From Sphingobium sp. MI1205 (GTDB taxonomy: Bacteria > Pseudomonadota > Alphaproteobacteria > Sphingomonadales > Sphingomonadaceae): DNA of 64,000 nt. The stretch's first letter is position 1, and each line of letters begins with the position of its first letter. Made by a program: the position numbers and the translations under genes. This document shows positions 1 to 8,381 of the stretch, piece by piece. Under the pieces are notes generated by a model. It was not told the origin of the DNA and did not search any database. It was given only the letters and a program-made list of their open reading frames with translations. The stretch lies in contig NZ_CP005188.1 of assembly GCF_001563285.1 (NCBI RefSeq), positions 2,795,501 through 2,859,500 of the forward strand, given 5' to 3'.

Positions 1-1
1 G

Positions 2-361
2 ACGATCGTGCTGACGACGCACTATCTTGAGGAAGCCGAGGAGCTGTGCGACCGGATCGGCATCATCAACCATGGCCGCGTCATCGCTGACAAACCAACG
101 CGCGAACTGATCGCGATGGCGCAGGAAAAGGTGGTGCAGGTCACCGTTGACCGCGACATCGCCACGACGCCGGACGCGCCCTGTTTCGAGAAGGTGGAGC
201 TTTCCGACCCGCGCACCTTGACGATCACCTATATGAAGGACCGCGCCAATGCAGGCCAGGTGCTGAACGCCGTTCAGGCGAGCGGCCTGTCCATCGTTGA
301 CGTCATCACGCGCGACCCCGATCTGGAGGATGTGTTCCTCAGCCTGACAACGGCGGCTTAG
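2..361 (+). CDS. ABC transporter ATP-binding protein, C-terminal part (5' cut by window edge)
   Basis: This is the C-terminal end of the ATPase of an ABC-2 type exporter. The visible frame opens with TIVLTTHYLEEAEELCDRI, the H-loop region (switch histidine in TTHYLEEAE) that follows Walker B in the CcmA/DrrA/NatA subfamily. It then runs into the usual C-terminal regulatory segment and ends in the family-typical DLEDVFLSLT. Walker A, the signature motif and Walker B lie left of the window. No permease gene follows, so the partner is probably upstream. The substrate cannot be inferred. The next 80 bases hold a REP-like palindrome rather than a coupled gene. Confidence 0.9.
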   Translation, partial: TIVLTTHYLEEAEELCDRIGIINHGRVIADKPTRELIAMAQEKVVQVTVDRDIATTPDAPCFEKVELSDPRTLTITYMKDRANAGQVLNAVQASGLSIVDVITRDPDLEDVFLSLTTAA

Positions 362-380
362 TGACGGAAGATTCGCATGT

Positions 381-420
381 TCCCCCTCCCGCTAGCGGGA
401 GGGGCTAGGGGGTGGGCTGG
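381..420. repeat. REP-like palindrome, left copy (inverted relative to 760-797)
   Basis: A GC-rich palindrome: CCCTCCCG, then ctag, then CGGGAGGG, followed by a tail ctagggggtgggctgg. The reverse complement of bases 760-797 gives nearly the same sequence, palindrome plus tail. The two copies therefore form an inverted pair with the DUF559 frame between them. A related bare palindrome occurs at 20911-20930. The layout resembles bacterial REP/BIME elements. That it is a mobile unit is inference. Confidence 0.75.
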
Positions 421-494
421 CACAACCTTTCCAACCCCGCAACACAGTCCGCGCAAAGCAACTAAGAAACAACGCACCAACACCCGAACGGCTA

Positions 495-800
495 TTGTGG
501 CAACACCTCCGCGCCCGCAAACTCGGCCATAAGTTCAGCCGCCAGATGCCCATCGGCCCTTACTTCGCCGACTTCCTCTGCCGGGAATTGAACCTCATCA
601 TCGAAATAGACGGAGCGAGCCACGACCACGGCGTTGATTATGATGCCCGCCGAGAAGATTACTGTCGCTCCCTAGGCTATCAAATCTTGCGCTTTCGCAA
701 TGTGGATGTGATGGAAAATCTTGAAGGCGTGGTGTCTCACATTGAAGCGACGCTTGCGCTGGCCCACCCCCAGCCCCTCCCGTCAACGGGAGGGGAGTAA
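495..800 (+). CDS. DUF559 (PD-(D/E)XK nuclease-like) protein, start uncertain
   Basis: A short DUF559 protein related to very-short-patch-repair-like and restriction endonuclease folds. The core is visible: FADFLCRELNLIIEIDG (acidic active-site strand), SHDHG, YDARREDYCRSLGYQILRF and the helix DVMENLEGVV. Family homology continues upstream of the first usable codon (TTG 495): the same frame from about 450 reads RAKQLRNNAPTPERLLWQHLR, typical of the family N-terminus. No ATG, GTG or TTG occurs in that frame back to the stop at 393-395. The gene may therefore have lost its start or use a non-standard codon. The last residues (HPQPLPSTGGE) are encoded by the right-hand REP copy. The stop lies 8 bases before nadB. 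Function is unproven. Confidence 0.6.
   Translation: MWQHLRARKLGHKFSRQMPIGPYFADFLCRELNLIIEIDGASHDHGVDYDARREDYCRSLGYQILRFRNVDVMENLEGVVSHIEATLALAHPQPLPSTGGE
760..797. repeat. REP-like palindrome, right copy
   Basis: Inverted partner of 381-420: tggcccacccccagcc, then CCTCCCG tcaa CGGGAGG. It supplies the C-terminal codons of the DUF559 frame. Its last bases, together with the next few, give the purine stretch ggggagtaagg that lies in ribosome-binding position 5 to 16 bases before the nadB ATG. Confidence 0.75.
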
Positions 801-808
801 GGTTCCGA

Positions 809-2413
809 ATGCCTACCACCACTCACGATGTCGTCATCATCGGCTCCGGCGCAGCCGGTCTCACTGCCGCGATCAACCTGGCGCAGGACCGCAAGGTGGT
901 GGTGCTGGCAAAGGCCGCGCTCGACAGCGGCTCGACCAACTGGGCGCAGGGCGGCATTGCCGCGGTGCTCGACGGGGGCGACAGTTTCGAAGCGCATATC
1001 GAAGATACGATGGTCGCGGGCGCGGGCCTCAACAATCGTGAAACGGTGGAGTTCGTCGTTTCCGAAGCCCCGGCCGCGATCGAACGACTGGCTCAGCTTG
1101 GCGTGCCCTTCAACGGCGGCGACGAATTTGGCGAACGCTGGCACCTGACGCGCGAAGGGGGCCACAGCCACCGCCGCATCGTCCATGTCGATGACGCCAC
1201 CGGCCATGCGGTTCAGGTCGCGCTGCTCAAGGCCGCGCGCGCCAATCCCAACATCACCTTGCTGGAGGATCTGGTCGCCATCGACCTCATCACCAGCCGC
1301 CATGGCGAACACTATTCGGGCGACGGCCATGTCTGGGGCGTCTACGCCTTCAACAAGAAAACCAAGCATGTCGACGCTCTGCTGGGCAAGGCGACGATCC
1401 TCTGCACCGGCGGCGCGGGGCGCACCTATCTCTTCTCAACAGCGCCGCGCGGGGCGACCGGCGATGGCATTGCCATGGCCTGGCGCGCGGGTTGCCGTGT
1501 TTCCAACATGGAAATGAACCAGTTCCACCCCACCTGCCTCTACAATCTGGAGGTCAAGAATTTCCTGATCACCGAAGCCGTGCGCGGCGAGGGCGGCCAT
1601 CTGAAACTCCCCCCCGGCGTACCCGGCGGCGGCCAGCGCTTCATGGACCGCTTCGACCCGCGCGGCGAACTGGCCCCGCGCGATGTCGTCGCCCGCGCGA
1701 TCGACCATGAAATCAAGCGGCTCGGCCTCGACTATGTCCATCTCGACATCAGCCACAAGCCGCCCGAATTTGTGCGCCAGCATTTCCCGACCATCTACAC
1801 GCGGCTGCTGGACCTGGACATCGACATCACCAAAGAACCGATCCCGGTCGTCCCGGCCCAGCATTATACCTGCGGCGGCGTGGTGATCGACCTCGACGGC
1901 CGCACCGACCTGCCCGGCCTCTATGCCGCAGGGGAAGTCACTGAAAGCGGGCTGCATGGCGCAAACCGCCTGGCCTCCAACTCGCTGCTCGAATGCCTCG
2001 TCTTCGGCGAAGCGGCCGCCCGGCACATCCGTTCCAACTGGGACAGCCTGCCCCCGCCGCCGCCGGTTCTTCCGTGGGACGAAAGCCGCGTCACCAATTC
2101 CGACGAAGAGGTCATCGTCCAGCATAACTGGAAGGAAATTCGCCGCTTCATGTGGGATTATGTCGGTATCGTCCGCACCACCAAGCGGTTGGAGCGGGCG
2201 CAGCACCGCATCGACCTGCTTTCCAAGGAAGTGGATGAATATTACGGCCATTTCCGGGTGACCGCGGACCTCATCGAACTGCGCAACCTGCTGGAAGTCG
2301 CGCGACTGGTCGTCCGCTCAGCGCTCAAGCGGAAGGAAAGCCGGGGGCTGCACTATACGCTCGATTATCCCGACATGCTGCCCGTGGCCGTGGACACCGT
2401 GCTGGCGCCCTGA
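809..2413 (+). CDS. nadB: L-aspartate oxidase
   Basis: Oxidises L-aspartate to iminoaspartate, the first step of quinolinate and NAD synthesis, using FAD in the cytoplasm. The 534-residue protein has the family's usual length. It starts with the FAD dinucleotide-binding motif DVVIIGSGAAGLTAA (about residues 7-21), followed by the flavin-binding STNWAQGGIAA. It carries the substrate-region segment GGHSHRRIVHVDDATG and the second FAD motif LPGLYAAGEVTESGLHGANRL near residues 370-390. The C-terminal helical succinate dehydrogenase-like domain is complete. nadA and nadC are not nearby. The ribosome-binding region partly overlaps the REP copy just upstream. The gene converges with the hydrolase at 2414 with no spacer. 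Confidence 0.97.
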   Translation: MPTTTHDVVIIGSGAAGLTAAINLAQDRKVVVLAKAALDSGSTNWAQGGIAAVLDGGDSFEAHIEDTMVAGAGLNNRETVEFVVSEAPAAIERLAQLGVPFNGGDEFGERWHLTREGGHSHRRIVHVDDATGHAVQVALLKAARANPNITLLEDLVAIDLITSRHGEHYSGDGHVWGVYAFNKKTKHVDALLGKATILCTGGAGRTYLFSTAPRGATGDGIAMAWRAGCRVSNMEMNQFHPTCLYNLEVKNFLITEAVRGEGGHLKLPPGVPGGGQRFMDRFDPRGELAPRDVVARAIDHEIKRLGLDYVHLDISHKPPEFVRQHFPTIYTRLLDLDIDITKEPIPVVPAQHYTCGGVVIDLDGRTDLPGLYAAGEVTESGLHGANRLASNSLLECLVFGEAAARHIRSNWDSLPPPPPVLPWDESRVTNSDEEVIVQHNWKEIRRFMWDYVGIVRTTKRLERAQHRIDLLSKEVDEYYGHFRVTADLIELRNLLEVARLVVRSALKRKESRGLHYTLDYPDMLPVAVDTVLAP

Positions 2414-3259
2414 TCAGACCCGCAGGAAATCCTTGAGCATGCCCGCAAAGCGTGTCGGCTGGTCGGCCATCACGACATGCCCGCTGGGACCGATCGGCAG
2501 CAGCCTCACTCCCTTCTTGGCGGCGTAGGCGGCGCGGAAATTGCGGCTGATCGCGGTCGCCTGCGCGGGGTCGGACCCCACCGCATAGACCACATCCATC
2601 GGCGCATCGATGCGCGCAAGTTGCGGCCCAAGGTCGATATTCGCCAGATCCCGAAGCGCGTTGGCAATGACGTCCGGGTCACTCCCCTTCGCGCCCGGCG
2701 CCTGCGCCAATATCTGCCCCAGATAGGCGCGCCCCGCCCTGGTCCCGGTGAAATATTGGCTGATCTGGTCGGCCAGATAGCCCATGCCCTGCGCCGTGCC
2801 GCCGACCATCGCCGCGCCTTCGGGCAGCATGTCGACAACCATCAGCCGCCCGGCCAGCCCCTTCAATCCCACCATCATGGCCAGCGTGCCGCCCATTGAA
2901 TGACCGACGATGGCAGGACGCCGCAGTCCCGCCGCGCCGATATAGCGCGCGATCTCGTCAGCAAGCGGCTGCACCAGCGGCCCGGCCGCATTGGCGTTTG
3001 CCGCCAGCCCGCCAAACCCCCGCACATGGATCAGATGCCAGCGATGGCCCGGCACGGCCGCCATCGCACCGTTCCAGATGCCCGGCCCGCTCCCCAGCCC
3101 CGGAATCAACAGCACGTCGCGCCCCGTCCCCCGAACCGTCACCGCGATCCGCCGCGAGGTGAAGGGCGCAGCCATCGCCGGACCGCCCAGCATCAACCCG
3201 CCTGCCAACGCCGCTCCGCTCAGCAGCAGCGTCCGCCTATCCAGAAATTCGCCAGTCAT
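2414..3259 (-). CDS. Alpha/beta hydrolase, exported (twin-Arg-like signal)
   Basis: Serine hydrolase of the alpha/beta fold, 281 residues from the chosen ATG at 3259, which follows a clear GAGGG ribosome site. The N-terminus MTGEFLDRRTLLLSGAALAGG looks like a twin-arginine or Sec signal peptide ending near AMA-AP. The oxyanion region is DVLLIPGLGSGPGIW. The nucleophile elbow is GHSMGG (about residue 122). A late Asp lies in YAVGSDP and the catalytic His in GPSGHVVMADQP. The reaction cannot be told from sequence. An in-frame extension upstream to 3598 exists but has no family features, and I rejected it. It converges with nadB. Confidence 0.85.
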   Translation of the reverse strand: MTGEFLDRRTLLLSGAALAGGLMLGGPAMAAPFTSRRIAVTVRGTGRDVLLIPGLGSGPGIWNGAMAAVPGHRWHLIHVRGFGGLAANANAAGPLVQPLADEIARYIGAAGLRRPAIVGHSMGGTLAMMVGLKGLAGRLMVVDMLPEGAAMVGGTAQGMGYLADQISQYFTGTRAGRAYLGQILAQAPGAKGSDPDVIANALRDLANIDLGPQLARIDAPMDVVYAVGSDPAQATAISRNFRAAYAAKKGVRLLPIGPSGHVVMADQPTRFAGMLKDFLRV

Positions 3260-3416
3260 TGCACCCTCATAGGCGTACCGCCTTAACCTTGACTGAGCGC
3301 AAGCAGTACGCCGTTCATGCTCCTTACATCGCAAATGTGGAATCATTCGTCGCATGAAACTTGCCAGCCAGAAGGTCCGCGCCACGAAGAGGAAGGGTGG
3401 GAGAGCGGGGACGCAA

Positions 3417-4562
3417 ATGAGTGATGGAAATAACGGGCGCGGGTTGCGCCCTGATGGCGGTACTGCCCGCCTTGTCTTGTTGATCGCGGCGCTTTCGGCT
3501 TGTGTCAGCGCGCCGGGGGAACCGCAGGCTCGCGCCCCACAGCGCGTGCAACCGACGACATCGACCTTCCCGATCAAGCCGGTCGCCAATCCGCCCAAGC
3601 CCTATCAGGCGCTCGCCGTCGATCAGCGCGAAACGCCGCCGCCCGCCTTGGTCAGCGTGGTCCGCAACCTCGGCCAAAGCTTCAATGGAAAGGTTGGCAT
3701 CGCGGTCCGCCGCATTGGCAGCGACTGGACCGTCGCCTGGAACGGCAACCTTCTCTTCCCGCAGCAGAGCGTGTCGAAGCTCTGGGTGTCGATGGCCGTC
3801 CTCGATGCGGTCGATCGCGGCAAGTTGCGCCTTTCCGACACGACCACGATCACCCGCAAGGATCTCACCCTTTTCCATCAGCCGTCCGCGGGACTCGTCG
3901 GCAGCACGGGATGGACCACCAGCTATTCCGACCTCATGCGCCGCGCCATGATGAACAGCGACAATACGGCGAACGACACGCTCTTGCGCTCTGTCGGCGG
4001 GCCGGAGGCTGTGCGCTCCTATCTCGCCCGCCGCTTTATAAAGGATGTCCGCTTCGGCCCCGGCGAACGGCTGCTGCAGGCGACCGCGGCGGGCCTGGAA
4101 TGGCGGCAGGATTATTCGATAGGCCGCAATTTCTACGCGGCCCGCTCCCGGCTGCCCATCGAAGCGCGCAAAAGGGCGCTCGACAATTATCTCGCCAGCC
4201 CGCCAGATGGAGCGGCCCCTTCCGCTATCGTGCATGCGCTGGCGAAGCTCAAGGAAGGCGACATGCTCTCCCCCGCATCGTCCCGGTTACTGATGTCGAT
4301 CATGAGCGAGGCCAAAACCGGGCCGCAACGGATCAAGGGCGGCGTGCCGGCGGGATGGCGCTATATGCACAAGACGGGCACCGGCCAGGTATTGGGCGCG
4401 CGCTCGACCGGCTATAATGATGTCGGCATCATGACCGCGCCTGACGGCACCAGCTATGCCGTGGCGGTCATGATCGGCAGCACGACCGAACCCATACCGG
4501 CGCGTTGGGAACTGATGCAGGCAGTGGCCAGGGCTGTCGCCGCCAATCACGAAAAGCGGTAG
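3417..4562 (+). CDS. Serine hydrolase of the class A beta-lactamase fold, probable lipoprotein
   Basis: Penicilloyl-serine transferase-like protein. From ATG 3417 the product is 381 residues, with a short basic N-terminus, a hydrophobic core and a lipobox LSAC (lipidated Cys29). Beta-lactamase family motifs are present in order: SVSK (Ser118, Lys121), SDN (181-183) and KTG (319-321). I do not see the omega-loop ExxxN signature of true class A enzymes, so it may be a D-Ala peptidase-like or penicillin-binding hydrolase rather than a resistance enzyme. An earlier in-frame ATG at 3354 would add 21 basic residues; I prefer 3417 because it gives a normal signal peptide. The gene stands alone and converges with metH. 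Confidence 0.8.
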   Translation: MSDGNNGRGLRPDGGTARLVLLIAALSACVSAPGEPQARAPQRVQPTTSTFPIKPVANPPKPYQALAVDQRETPPPALVSVVRNLGQSFNGKVGIAVRRIGSDWTVAWNGNLLFPQQSVSKLWVSMAVLDAVDRGKLRLSDTTTITRKDLTLFHQPSAGLVGSTGWTTSYSDLMRRAMMNSDNTANDTLLRSVGGPEAVRSYLARRFIKDVRFGPGERLLQATAAGLEWRQDYSIGRNFYAARSRLPIEARKRALDNYLASPPDGAAPSAIVHALAKLKEGDMLSPASSRLLMSIMSEAKTGPQRIKGGVPAGWRYMHKTGTGQVLGARSTGYNDVGIMTAPDGTSYAVAVMIGSTTEPIPARWELMQAVARAVAANHEKR

Positions 4563-4573
4563 CCAGACGCGCA

Positions 4574-4596
4574 GGACGGCGGTTCCTCCGCCGTCC
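4574..4596. terminator. Hairpin between convergent genes
   Basis: A perfect 9-bp stem, GGACGGCGG and CCGCCGTCC, with a 5-base loop. It sits exactly between the stops of the lipoprotein gene and metH2. There is no T-run on either side, so it may end both transcripts inefficiently or only protect the 3' ends. Confidence 0.45.
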
Positions 4597-4597
4597 C

Positions 4598-7198
4598 TCA
4601 GTCCAGATTGGGCCGCAACCAGCGCTCCGCCGTTTCCACATCGACGCCGCGACGCCGGGCATAATCCTCCAGCTGGTCGCGCCCGACCCGCGCAACGCCG
4701 AAATATTCCGCCTGCGGATGACCGAAGTAAAAGCCGCTGACCGCCGCCGTCGGTAGCATGGCAAAGCTTTCCGTCAGCGTGATTCCCGTCGCATGATGCG
4801 CGTCGAGCATGTCGAACAATAGCGGCTTCAGGCTGTGCTCCGGGCAGGCCGGATAGCCCGGCGCCGGGCGAATGCCGCGATACTGCTCCCTGATCAGCGC
4901 CTCGTTGGTCAGCTGCTCCCCTTCCGCATAGCCCCACAGCGCCGTACGCACATAATGGTGCAGCCGCTCGGCAAAGGCTTCCGCCAGTCGGTCCGCCAGC
5001 GCCTTCAGCAGGATGTCCGAATAATCGTCGATCGCCGCCTTGAACCGCGCCAGGTGCGGCTCGATGCCATGGATCGAGACGGCAAAGCCGCCCATCCAGT
5101 CGCCGTCGGGGCTGATGAAGTCCGCCAGGCACATGTTCGCCCGCCCTTCGCGCTTCTGGATCTGCTGGCGCAGCATGGGCAGGGTAACGTGCTTCTCATC
5201 CTCGACATGGACGATGATGTCATCGCCCTCGCGACGGCAGGGCCACAGACCCACCACGCCCCGCGCGGTCAGCCACTTTTCGTCGATAAGGCGGTCGAGC
5301 ATCGCCTGCGCGTCGTTGAACAGGCTGGTCGCGCTCTCGCCCACCACCTTGTCTTCGAGAATCGCCGGATAGTTGCCCGCCAACTCCCACGCCCGGAAGA
5401 ATGGCGTCCAGTCGATATAGTCGCGCAGATCCTTCAGATCCCAGTCCGGGAAGCGATGCACGCCGGGCAGGCGCGGCTTGCCGGGCTTCAGGCTCTCGTC
5501 GATCTCGAAAGCGTTGGCGCGGGCATCCTCGATGCTGACCAGCGCGCTCTGCCCCTTGTTGGCGCGGGCAACGCGGACATGCTCATAATCGTCCTTGGTC
5601 TTGCGGACGAAGTCATCCTTCTGCGTCTCCGACACCAGCGCCGTGGCAACGCCCACCGCCCGGCTTGCGTCCAGCACATGCACCACCGGCCCCTCGAACG
5701 CCGGGTCGATGCGCAGCGCGGTGTGAACCCTGGATGTCGTCGCGCCGCCGATCAGCAGCGGCATGGTCATGCCCGCCCGCTGCATTTCCTGCGCCACCGT
5801 CACCATCTCGTCCAGCGAAGGGGTGATGAGGCCGGACAGGCCGATCATGTCGGCGTCATTCTCGTTCGCGGCCCTGATGATGTCCTGCCACGGCACCATG
5901 ACGCCCATGTCGACCACGTCGAAGCCGTTGCACTGGAGCACGACGCCGACGATATTCTTGCCGATATCATGGACGTCGCCCTTGACCGTCGCCATGATGA
6001 TCTTGCCCTTGCCCTTGGCGCCCGGTTCCTTCGACGCTTCGATAAAGGGCAGCAGGTGCGCGACCGCCTTCTTCATGACGCGCGCGGATTTCACCACCTG
6101 CGGCAGGAACATCTTGCCCGCGCCGAACAGGTCGCCAACAACGTTCATGCCGTCCATCAGCGGGCCTTCGATCACCTCGATCGGCTTGACCGCCGAAAGG
6201 CGCGCTTCCTCGGTATCCTCAACCACATACATGTCGATGCCCTTGACCAGCGCATGCTCCAGCCGCTTGGCGACCGGCCATCCGCGCCATTCCTGCGCCG
6301 CCTTTTCGGACGCCGCATCCTTGCCCTTGTAGCTTTCGGCCAGCGCGACCAGCCGGTCCCCCGCTTCGGGATCGCTGTTCAACAGCACATCCTCGCACGC
6401 CTTGCGCAGCGCCGGGTCGATCGCGTCATAAACGTCCAACTGCCCCGCATTGACGATCGCCATGTCCAGCCCCGCCGGAATGGCGTGGTAGAGGAACACC
6501 GAATGCATCGCCCGCCGCACCGGCTCATTGCCGCGGAAGGAGAAGGAGAAGTTGGACAGCCCGCCCGAAATATGGACATGTGGGCAGCGCTTCTTGATCT
6601 CGCGGCACGCCTCGATGAAATCGACGCCGTAGTTGTTATGCTCCTCGATCCCCGTCGCCACGGCGAAGATATTGGGGTCGAAAATGATATCCTCCGGCGG
6701 AAAACCGATGGTCATCAGCAGCTTGTAGGCGCGCTCGCAAATCTCGACCTTGCGCTCTTTCGTGTCGGCCTGGCCCGTCTCGTCAAAGGCCATGATGACC
6801 GCCGCCGCGCCATAGGCCATGCATTTGCGCGCATGGCCCAGAAAGGCCTCCTCGCCCTCCTTCATGCTGATCGAATTGACGATCGGCTTGCCGGAAACGC
6901 ATTTCAACCCGGCCTCGATCACTTCCCATTTGGAACTGTCGATCATGACCGGCACGCGGCTGATGTCGGGCTCCGAAGTCATGAGCTTGAGGAAGGTCGT
7001 CATAGCCTCGACCGCGTCGAGCAGCCCTTCGTCCATATTCACATCGACGATCTGCGCGCCGTTCTCCACCTGATCGCGGGCGATGTCGATGGCTGCGGCA
7101 TAGTCGCCCGCCATGATCAGCTTCTTGAACTTGGCCGAACCGGTGACGTTGGTGCGTTCACCGATATTGACGAAGGTGGCAGTAGATTGCGTGGTCAT
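4598..7198 (-). CDS. metH: Methionine synthase, C-terminal half (pterin, cobalamin and AdoMet domains)
   Basis: Cobalamin-dependent methionine synthase lacking the homocysteine domain, which is the next gene upstream in the operon. It transfers the methyl group from methyl-tetrahydrofolate via cobalamin to homocysteine. The 866-residue order is: folate-binding barrel from residue 8 ([16 protein letters not shown]), cobalamin cap at about 300-385, B12 Rossmann domain with GDVHDIGKN (axial His410), and AdoMet reactivation domain with [15 protein letters not shown] chose ATG 7198, preceded by GGAAGG; the frame upstream of it is repeat sequence. A pair of inverted repeats separates it from its partner gene. 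Splitting of MetH in this way is known in some alphaproteobacteria. Confidence 0.95.
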   Translation of the reverse strand: MTTQSTATFVNIGERTNVTGSAKFKKLIMAGDYAAAIDIARDQVENGAQIVDVNMDEGLLDAVEAMTTFLKLMTSEPDISRVPVMIDSSKWEVIEAGLKCVSGKPIVNSISMKEGEEAFLGHARKCMAYGAAAVIMAFDETGQADTKERKVEICERAYKLLMTIGFPPEDIIFDPNIFAVATGIEEHNNYGVDFIEACREIKKRCPHVHISGGLSNFSFSFRGNEPVRRAMHSVFLYHAIPAGLDMAIVNAGQLDVYDAIDPALRKACEDVLLNSDPEAGDRLVALAESYKGKDAASEKAAQEWRGWPVAKRLEHALVKGIDMYVVEDTEEARLSAVKPIEVIEGPLMDGMNVVGDLFGAGKMFLPQVVKSARVMKKAVAHLLPFIEASKEPGAKGKGKIIMATVKGDVHDIGKNIVGVVLQCNGFDVVDMGVMVPWQDIIRAANENDADMIGLSGLITPSLDEMVTVAQEMQRAGMTMPLLIGGATTSRVHTALRIDPAFEGPVVHVLDASRAVGVATALVSETQKDDFVRKTKDDYEHVRVARANKGQSALVSIEDARANAFEIDESLKPGKPRLPGVHRFPDWDLKDLRDYIDWTPFFRAWELAGNYPAILEDKVVGESATSLFNDAQAMLDRLIDEKWLTARGVVGLWPCRREGDDIIVHVEDEKHVTLPMLRQQIQKREGRANMCLADFISPDGDWMGGFAVSIHGIEPHLARFKAAIDDYSDILLKALADRLAEAFAERLHHYVRTALWGYAEGEQLTNEALIREQYRGIRPAPGYPACPEHSLKPLLFDMLDAHHATGITLTESFAMLPTAAVSGFYFGHPQAEYFGVARVGRDQLEDYARRRGVDVETAERWLRPNLD

Positions 7199-7208
7199 GT
7201 CTTTGCCT

Positions 7209-7249
7209 TCCCCCTCTCCCCTTGGGGAGAGGGCCGGGGAGAGGGGGAG
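7209..7249. repeat. REP-like palindrome between the two metH genes, copy 1
   Basis: Palindrome CTCTCCCC ttGGGGAGAG with a purine-rich tail. It is inverted relative to copy 2 at 7292-7328, with 42 bases between them. It lies within the transcribed spacer of the metH operon, just upstream of the metH2 ribosome-binding site. The family resembles, but is not identical to, the pair around the DUF559 gene. Confidence 0.75.
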
Positions 7250-7291
7250 ACGCGCCACCCCTCGATTATCATCCTCAAGAGGAAGCGCGCT

Positions 7292-7328
7292 GCCCCCTCT
7301 CCCAACCCTCTCCCCAAGGGGAGAGGGC
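7292..7328. repeat. REP-like palindrome between the two metH genes, copy 2
   Basis: Inverted partner of copy 1, with core CTCTCCCCaaggggagag. Its end lies only 6 bases beyond the stop codon of the upstream methyltransferase gene. In mRNA each copy can fold on itself, and the two copies can also pair with each other. Confidence 0.75.
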
Positions 7329-7334
7329 TAAAAC

Positions 7335-8381
7335 TTACGCCGCGATATGCATGGGCTCCAGCCCCGCAAGCCGCGTCACGACCGGCAGTTCCGGCACAAC
7401 CCGAGGCTTGTGTCCCGCCAGCGCCTTCGCCACCGCGCCGATATGCGCGGGCGTCGTGCCGCAACAGCCGCCGACCATGTTGACCAGCCCCTCATCCACC
7501 CACTGACGGATCAGCGAAGCGGTCGTCTCCGGCAACTCGTCATATTGCCCCAGCTCATTGGGCAACCCGGCATTGGGATAGGCCAAAATCAGCGTATCGG
7601 CATTCTTCGCCAGTTCGCTCAAATAAGGCCGCAGCAAGTCCGCCCCGAACGCGCAATTCACCCCGATGGTCAGCGGCTTCAAATGCCGCAGCGAATACCA
7701 GAAGGCGTTGATCGTATGCCCCGACAGGTTGCGCCCCGACATGTCGGTAATCGTGAAGCTCAACATCAGCGGAACCGGCCGCCCCGCCGCCGCCTCGGCC
7801 TCCCGCGCCGCCATGCCCGCCGCCTTGGCGTTCAGCGTATCGAAACAGGTTTCGACCAGCAGGAAATCCACCCCGCCCTCGATCAGCGCGTCGCACTGTT
7901 CACGATAGTCCGCCTTCAGCGTATCGAAATCGACCTCGCGATAGGCAGGGTCGTTCACATCGGGCGATATCGACAGCGTCTTGTTCGTGGGGCCAATCGA
8001 CCCCGCCACGAAGCGCGGTCGCCCGTCCTTCGCCGTCGCCGCTTCACACGCCCGCCGGGCGATCTTGGCAGCGGCAATATTGATATCCCGCACCAGATGC
8101 TCGCAACCATAATCGGCCATGGCGATCTTGGTGGACGAGAAGGTGTTGGTCTCGATCATGTCCGCGCCGGCGTCGAGATAGGCGGTATGGATACCCTCGA
8201 CGATGTCCGGCCGCGTCAGGCACAGCAGGTCGTTATTGCCCTTCTGGTCCTTGGGCAGGTCCAGATTCCCGCGATAATCCGCCTCGGTCAGCCCATGTTT
8301 CTGGATCGACGTGCCGTAGCCGCCGTCGAAAATCATGATCTTTTCCGCCGCAACGGCGCGGAAGCGTTCCTCGGCGGTCAT
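7335..8381 (-). CDS. metH: Methionine synthase, homocysteine-binding half
   Basis: Homocysteine S-methyltransferase barrel, 348 residues, corresponding to the N-terminal module of full-length MetH. It binds homocysteine through zinc. The zinc cysteines are visible as GVNCAFG (Cys243) and GGCCGTTP (Cys306, Cys307). Other family segments are ILDGG-like MIFDGGYGTSIQ and the IETNTFSST strand. It must act together with the following cobalamin/folate protein. The ATG at 8381 overlaps the metF stop by four bases (ATGA), which indicates translational coupling. An upstream in-frame extension to 8504 lies inside metF and was rejected. Confidence 0.95.
   Translation of the reverse strand: MTAEERFRAVAAEKIMIFDGGYGTSIQKHGLTEADYRGNLDLPKDQKGNNDLLCLTRPDIVEGIHTAYLDAGADMIETNTFSSTKIAMADYGCEHLVRDINIAAAKIARRACEAATAKDGRPRFVAGSIGPTNKTLSISPDVNDPAYREVDFDTLKADYREQCDALIEGGVDFLLVETCFDTLNAKAAGMAAREAEAAAGRPVPLMLSFTITDMSGRNLSGHTINAFWYSLRHLKPLTIGVNCAFGADLLRPYLSELAKNADTLILAYPNAGLPNELGQYDELPETTASLIRQWVDEGLVNMVGGCCGTTPAHIGAVAKALAGHKPRVVPELPVVTRLAGLEPMHIAA

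Noticed and set aside
2414..3598. Long N-terminal extension of the hydrolase
   Set aside because: The extra 113 residues lack family similarity, and a good signal peptide and ribosome site start at 3259.
4835..7483. An 882-codon open frame on the plus strand across metH
   Set aside because: Antisense to conserved methionine synthase; the codon bias of the minus strand explains it.
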